A stretch of DNA of 64,000 nt, taken from the NCBI RefSeq assembly GCF_006714895.1, contig NZ_VFME01000001.1, positions 3,372,905 through 3,436,904 on the forward strand, read 5' to 3'. A program made the translations under genes and the position numbers. The notes under the pieces are model-generated. The model was not told the DNA's origin and did no database searches. It saw nothing but the letters and a program-made list of their open reading frames with translations. The DNA is from Gramella sp. Hel_I_59 (GTDB lineage: Bacteria; Bacteroidota; Bacteroidia; Flavobacteriales; Flavobacteriaceae). Shown here piece by piece: positions 62,275 through 64,000 of this stretch (within the stretch, counting starts at the first letter, position 1; each line of letters opens with the position of its first letter).

Positions 62275-63332
62275 TTACGAACCTGTTCTTTCCAAATATT
62301 CATAAAAATCATTCTCTTTAATTATCTTGATATCATGACCTTTTTTTTGCCTAGATATAACATCCTCAACTTTTCGCCCATAAGATGCAAACGTCCAGGC
62401 AGGACTTCCAGCTCCACCAATTATTAAATAGTTTAATTTATTTGAAACATTGTTTTTTCGAACTCCACCATTACGCTCGACACGAGAATACAAAGTTTCC
62501 TTAGTGCCTTTATTGAGTTCTCCAGTAATGCAGACCCATTTCCCATGTATCGGTTCTTTTATTTCGATAGGATTGATCTTGCTGAAGGAAATGCCCGTTG
62601 TGTCTTCTTTTATTGTAGACATCAATTTCTTATCATTAAGCTCTACAAATTCTTGAAAAAAAGATTTTATAGATTTAATTTCTTCATCATCGATCACTCC
62701 ATCATCCAAGATATCAGAAAGAAGTTTGTATAATTCGGCGTATGGATATATTTCCGAAAGGTGTTTATTCTTTTCAATCCATCCATACAATTCTATAACC
62801 TCAAGATCTTCTATAACTCCATCAGATATAATACCATGGCAAATACCTTGCAGTGTTTGCATATCTGAAGTAACAGCATTGTAATAAATATTATTCTCCT
62901 GGTATTGTTGTGAGAGCCAATAAATATCTTCCAGGGTATCTAATTTGTCCGATTCGGTTAAAATACGATGTTGTATGGTGTGCAAGAAATCTTTAAAAGG
63001 ATTCATGTGACCAAGACCCTGATTATGTACACACCATTTATTAAGCTCATTTATTTCGCCTTTGGTCACCTTTTGGTCCATGAGTATACCCTCCAAAATT
63101 CCTCTCAGACTATTTACTGCTTTGTCCGCTTCTGCTCTTGATGTAAATTTTCGATGATCTTTCCTAGGAGATTGCTTGGTATAAATAATGTTTTTAGAAC
63201 TATCATATTTTTGGGCGAAACCGGCTTCTTAGATTTTTCTTTATAAGAATCATTGTTAGCTGACTTCAGTAAAAAATAAATCCCAATAGCAGAAACCAAT
63301 ATAATAACGACAAGCGTCCCCAAGGAGTTCAT
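62275..63332 (-). pseudogene. BRCT-domain gene, second copy, frameshifted
   Basis: Identical to the gene at 15423-16481 except that the run of six Ts after codon 41 has five here. The N-terminal frame leaves the protein and stops after 72 residues; the TerB-like and BRCT parts remain open from an inner Met (273 residues). The membrane anchor is therefore uncoupled from the BRCT domain in this copy. Confidence 0.85.
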
Positions 63333-63402
63333 ACGGTTTACTTTAAAAATTAGTTAGTATTACAAGACCCTACGATTCTTATTAACCAATAGTAACCTTG
63401 TT

Positions 63403-63534
63403 ATGAAAATCGATTATTTACAGAAGCTCGATATTTTTGAGCAACTTGATTATTTTACCTCTTACCTGGAGAACCGTAAAAATTACCCTCCAGATGAACA
63501 AAAATTATTAGATCAATACTTCGAGGGCTTATAG
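63403..63534 (+). CDS. 43-residue peptide, second copy
   Basis: Base-for-base the same as 16552-16683. Confidence 0.5.
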   Translation: MKIDYLQKLDIFEQLDYFTSYLENRKNYPPDEQKLLDQYFEGL

Positions 63535-63543
63535 TCCTCTTTT

Positions 63544-64000
63544 TTAATGCTCTCTTGCCTGGTATTCATTTAAGAAAGTTTCTAGATCTTCAGCTACTTT
63601 CAAAATTCGTTTGTTATCCACACTCTCTGTCCACCTAATTAATTTTAGATCATTTTTGAGACCCTGCATCGCTGCGTTCGCCAAACTTTCCAGACTTTTA
63701 GTTATGCCTTCGTTTAAAGAAACAACATTGGCATTCACCTGTCGAACATCTTGTTGAAGCTTTTCCAATGTAATCGATGAAGTGCGTTCATACTTTAAGC
63801 CTTCTTCTTTTAAAATCGAGATGTTTTTATTCTCCTTGATTTTCTCACCCAACAATTCAGATACAGAAACATTTAGAGCACTTGCAATATTCTGCAATTT
63901 TGAAATTGGAATATCAGTTTGACCATTTTCATAATTTACGTATGATCTTTTTGGAATACCAGTAAGGTCCACCACTCTATCCTGTGACACTCCTTTGTTT
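63544..64000 (-). CDS. XRE-family repressor, second copy (cut by window end)
   Basis: Same sequence as 16693-17149; 148 visible codons plus the missing first residues beyond 64000. The start is outside the window, so it is partial only because the window ends. Confidence 0.85.
   Translation of the reverse strand, partial: NKGVSQDRVVDLTGIPKRSYVNYENGQTDIPISKLQNIASALNVSVSELLGEKIKENKNISILKEEGLKYERTSSITLEKLQQDVRQVNANVVSLNEGITKSLESLANAAMQGLKNDLKLIRWTESVDNKRILKVAEDLETFLNEYQAREH

Larger units (their letters stand above)
62102..64000 (+). repeat. Right copy of the direct repeat (start of a second phage copy)
   Basis: Same order and strand as 15250-17149, with two substitutions in the tRNA part and one deleted T at the run 63208-63212. 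It runs out of the window inside the repressor gene. Confidence 0.95.

Overview
The window comes from a flavobacterium (Bacteroidota, family Flavobacteriaceae, most like Gramella/Christiangramia by protein feel; genus not proven). The signs are the style of the seryl-tRNA synthetase, L25, Pth and RibF proteins, the lack of Shine-Dalgarno sequences, TAnnTTTG-type -7 promoter boxes, and many genes read from TTG, GTG or overlapping starts.

Positions 1-15249 are chromosome. On the minus strand lie the serS start, an HTTM membrane protein, ribF, pth and rplY. They are followed by a Ppx/GppA phosphatase (+), prs (-), an HxlR regulator (-) divergent from a VOC protein (+), a small ABC-type cassette, katG (-), two small membrane proteins, an SRPBCC protein, a flavin reductase-like oxidoreductase and an LLM-type flavin monooxygenase. 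These are ordinary housekeeping and stress genes.

Positions 15250-62101 are one complete temperate phage genome of 46,852 bp, integrated in the 3' half of a tRNA-Leu(CAA) gene. In order it carries:
- a lysogeny module: membrane-anchored BRCT protein (-), a 43-aa peptide (+), an XRE repressor (-), and an operator region with five TTGCAA-like sites;
- an early rightward operon (17.3-28.1 kb): small regulators, a tRNA-Phe, a 142-nt tRNA-like element, a large putative replication protein, an ASCH-domain protein, an NdpA-like nucleoid protein and a DNA adenine methylase;
- a structured intergenic region with a likely minus-strand small RNA (28.3-28.4 kb) and a second adenine methylase;
- tail-fibre/propeller proteins and a lysis and envelope cassette (29.3-36.3 kb), including a secreted metzincin-like protease, a holin-like protein, a DUF5675 protein and an overlapping spanin-like pair;
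- head genes (S49 protease, scaffold-capsid fusion, terminase, portal), a phage SPFH/band-7 protein, tape measure and tail proteins (36.4-59.2 kb);
- a leftward right-end block of small genes and the tyrosine integrase.

At 62102 the sequence of the left phage end starts again, in the same orientation, and runs to the end of the window. The second junction has the phage version of the tRNA 3' half, so it looks like an attP between two tandem phage copies (or an assembly that ran through the circular phage). The second copy carries a one-base deletion that breaks the BRCT gene.

The strongest new pattern is a late promoter family. Seven sites share TGTCCTTTT (one T variant), exactly 19 bases, then a TAnnNTTG-like -7 box. 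Six precede late genes and one faces the small-RNA locus. Three of them place the ATG only 4-7 bases after the -7 box, which suggests leaderless late mRNAs. A second motif, CTTTAACGC, recurs five times just before starts of early genes.
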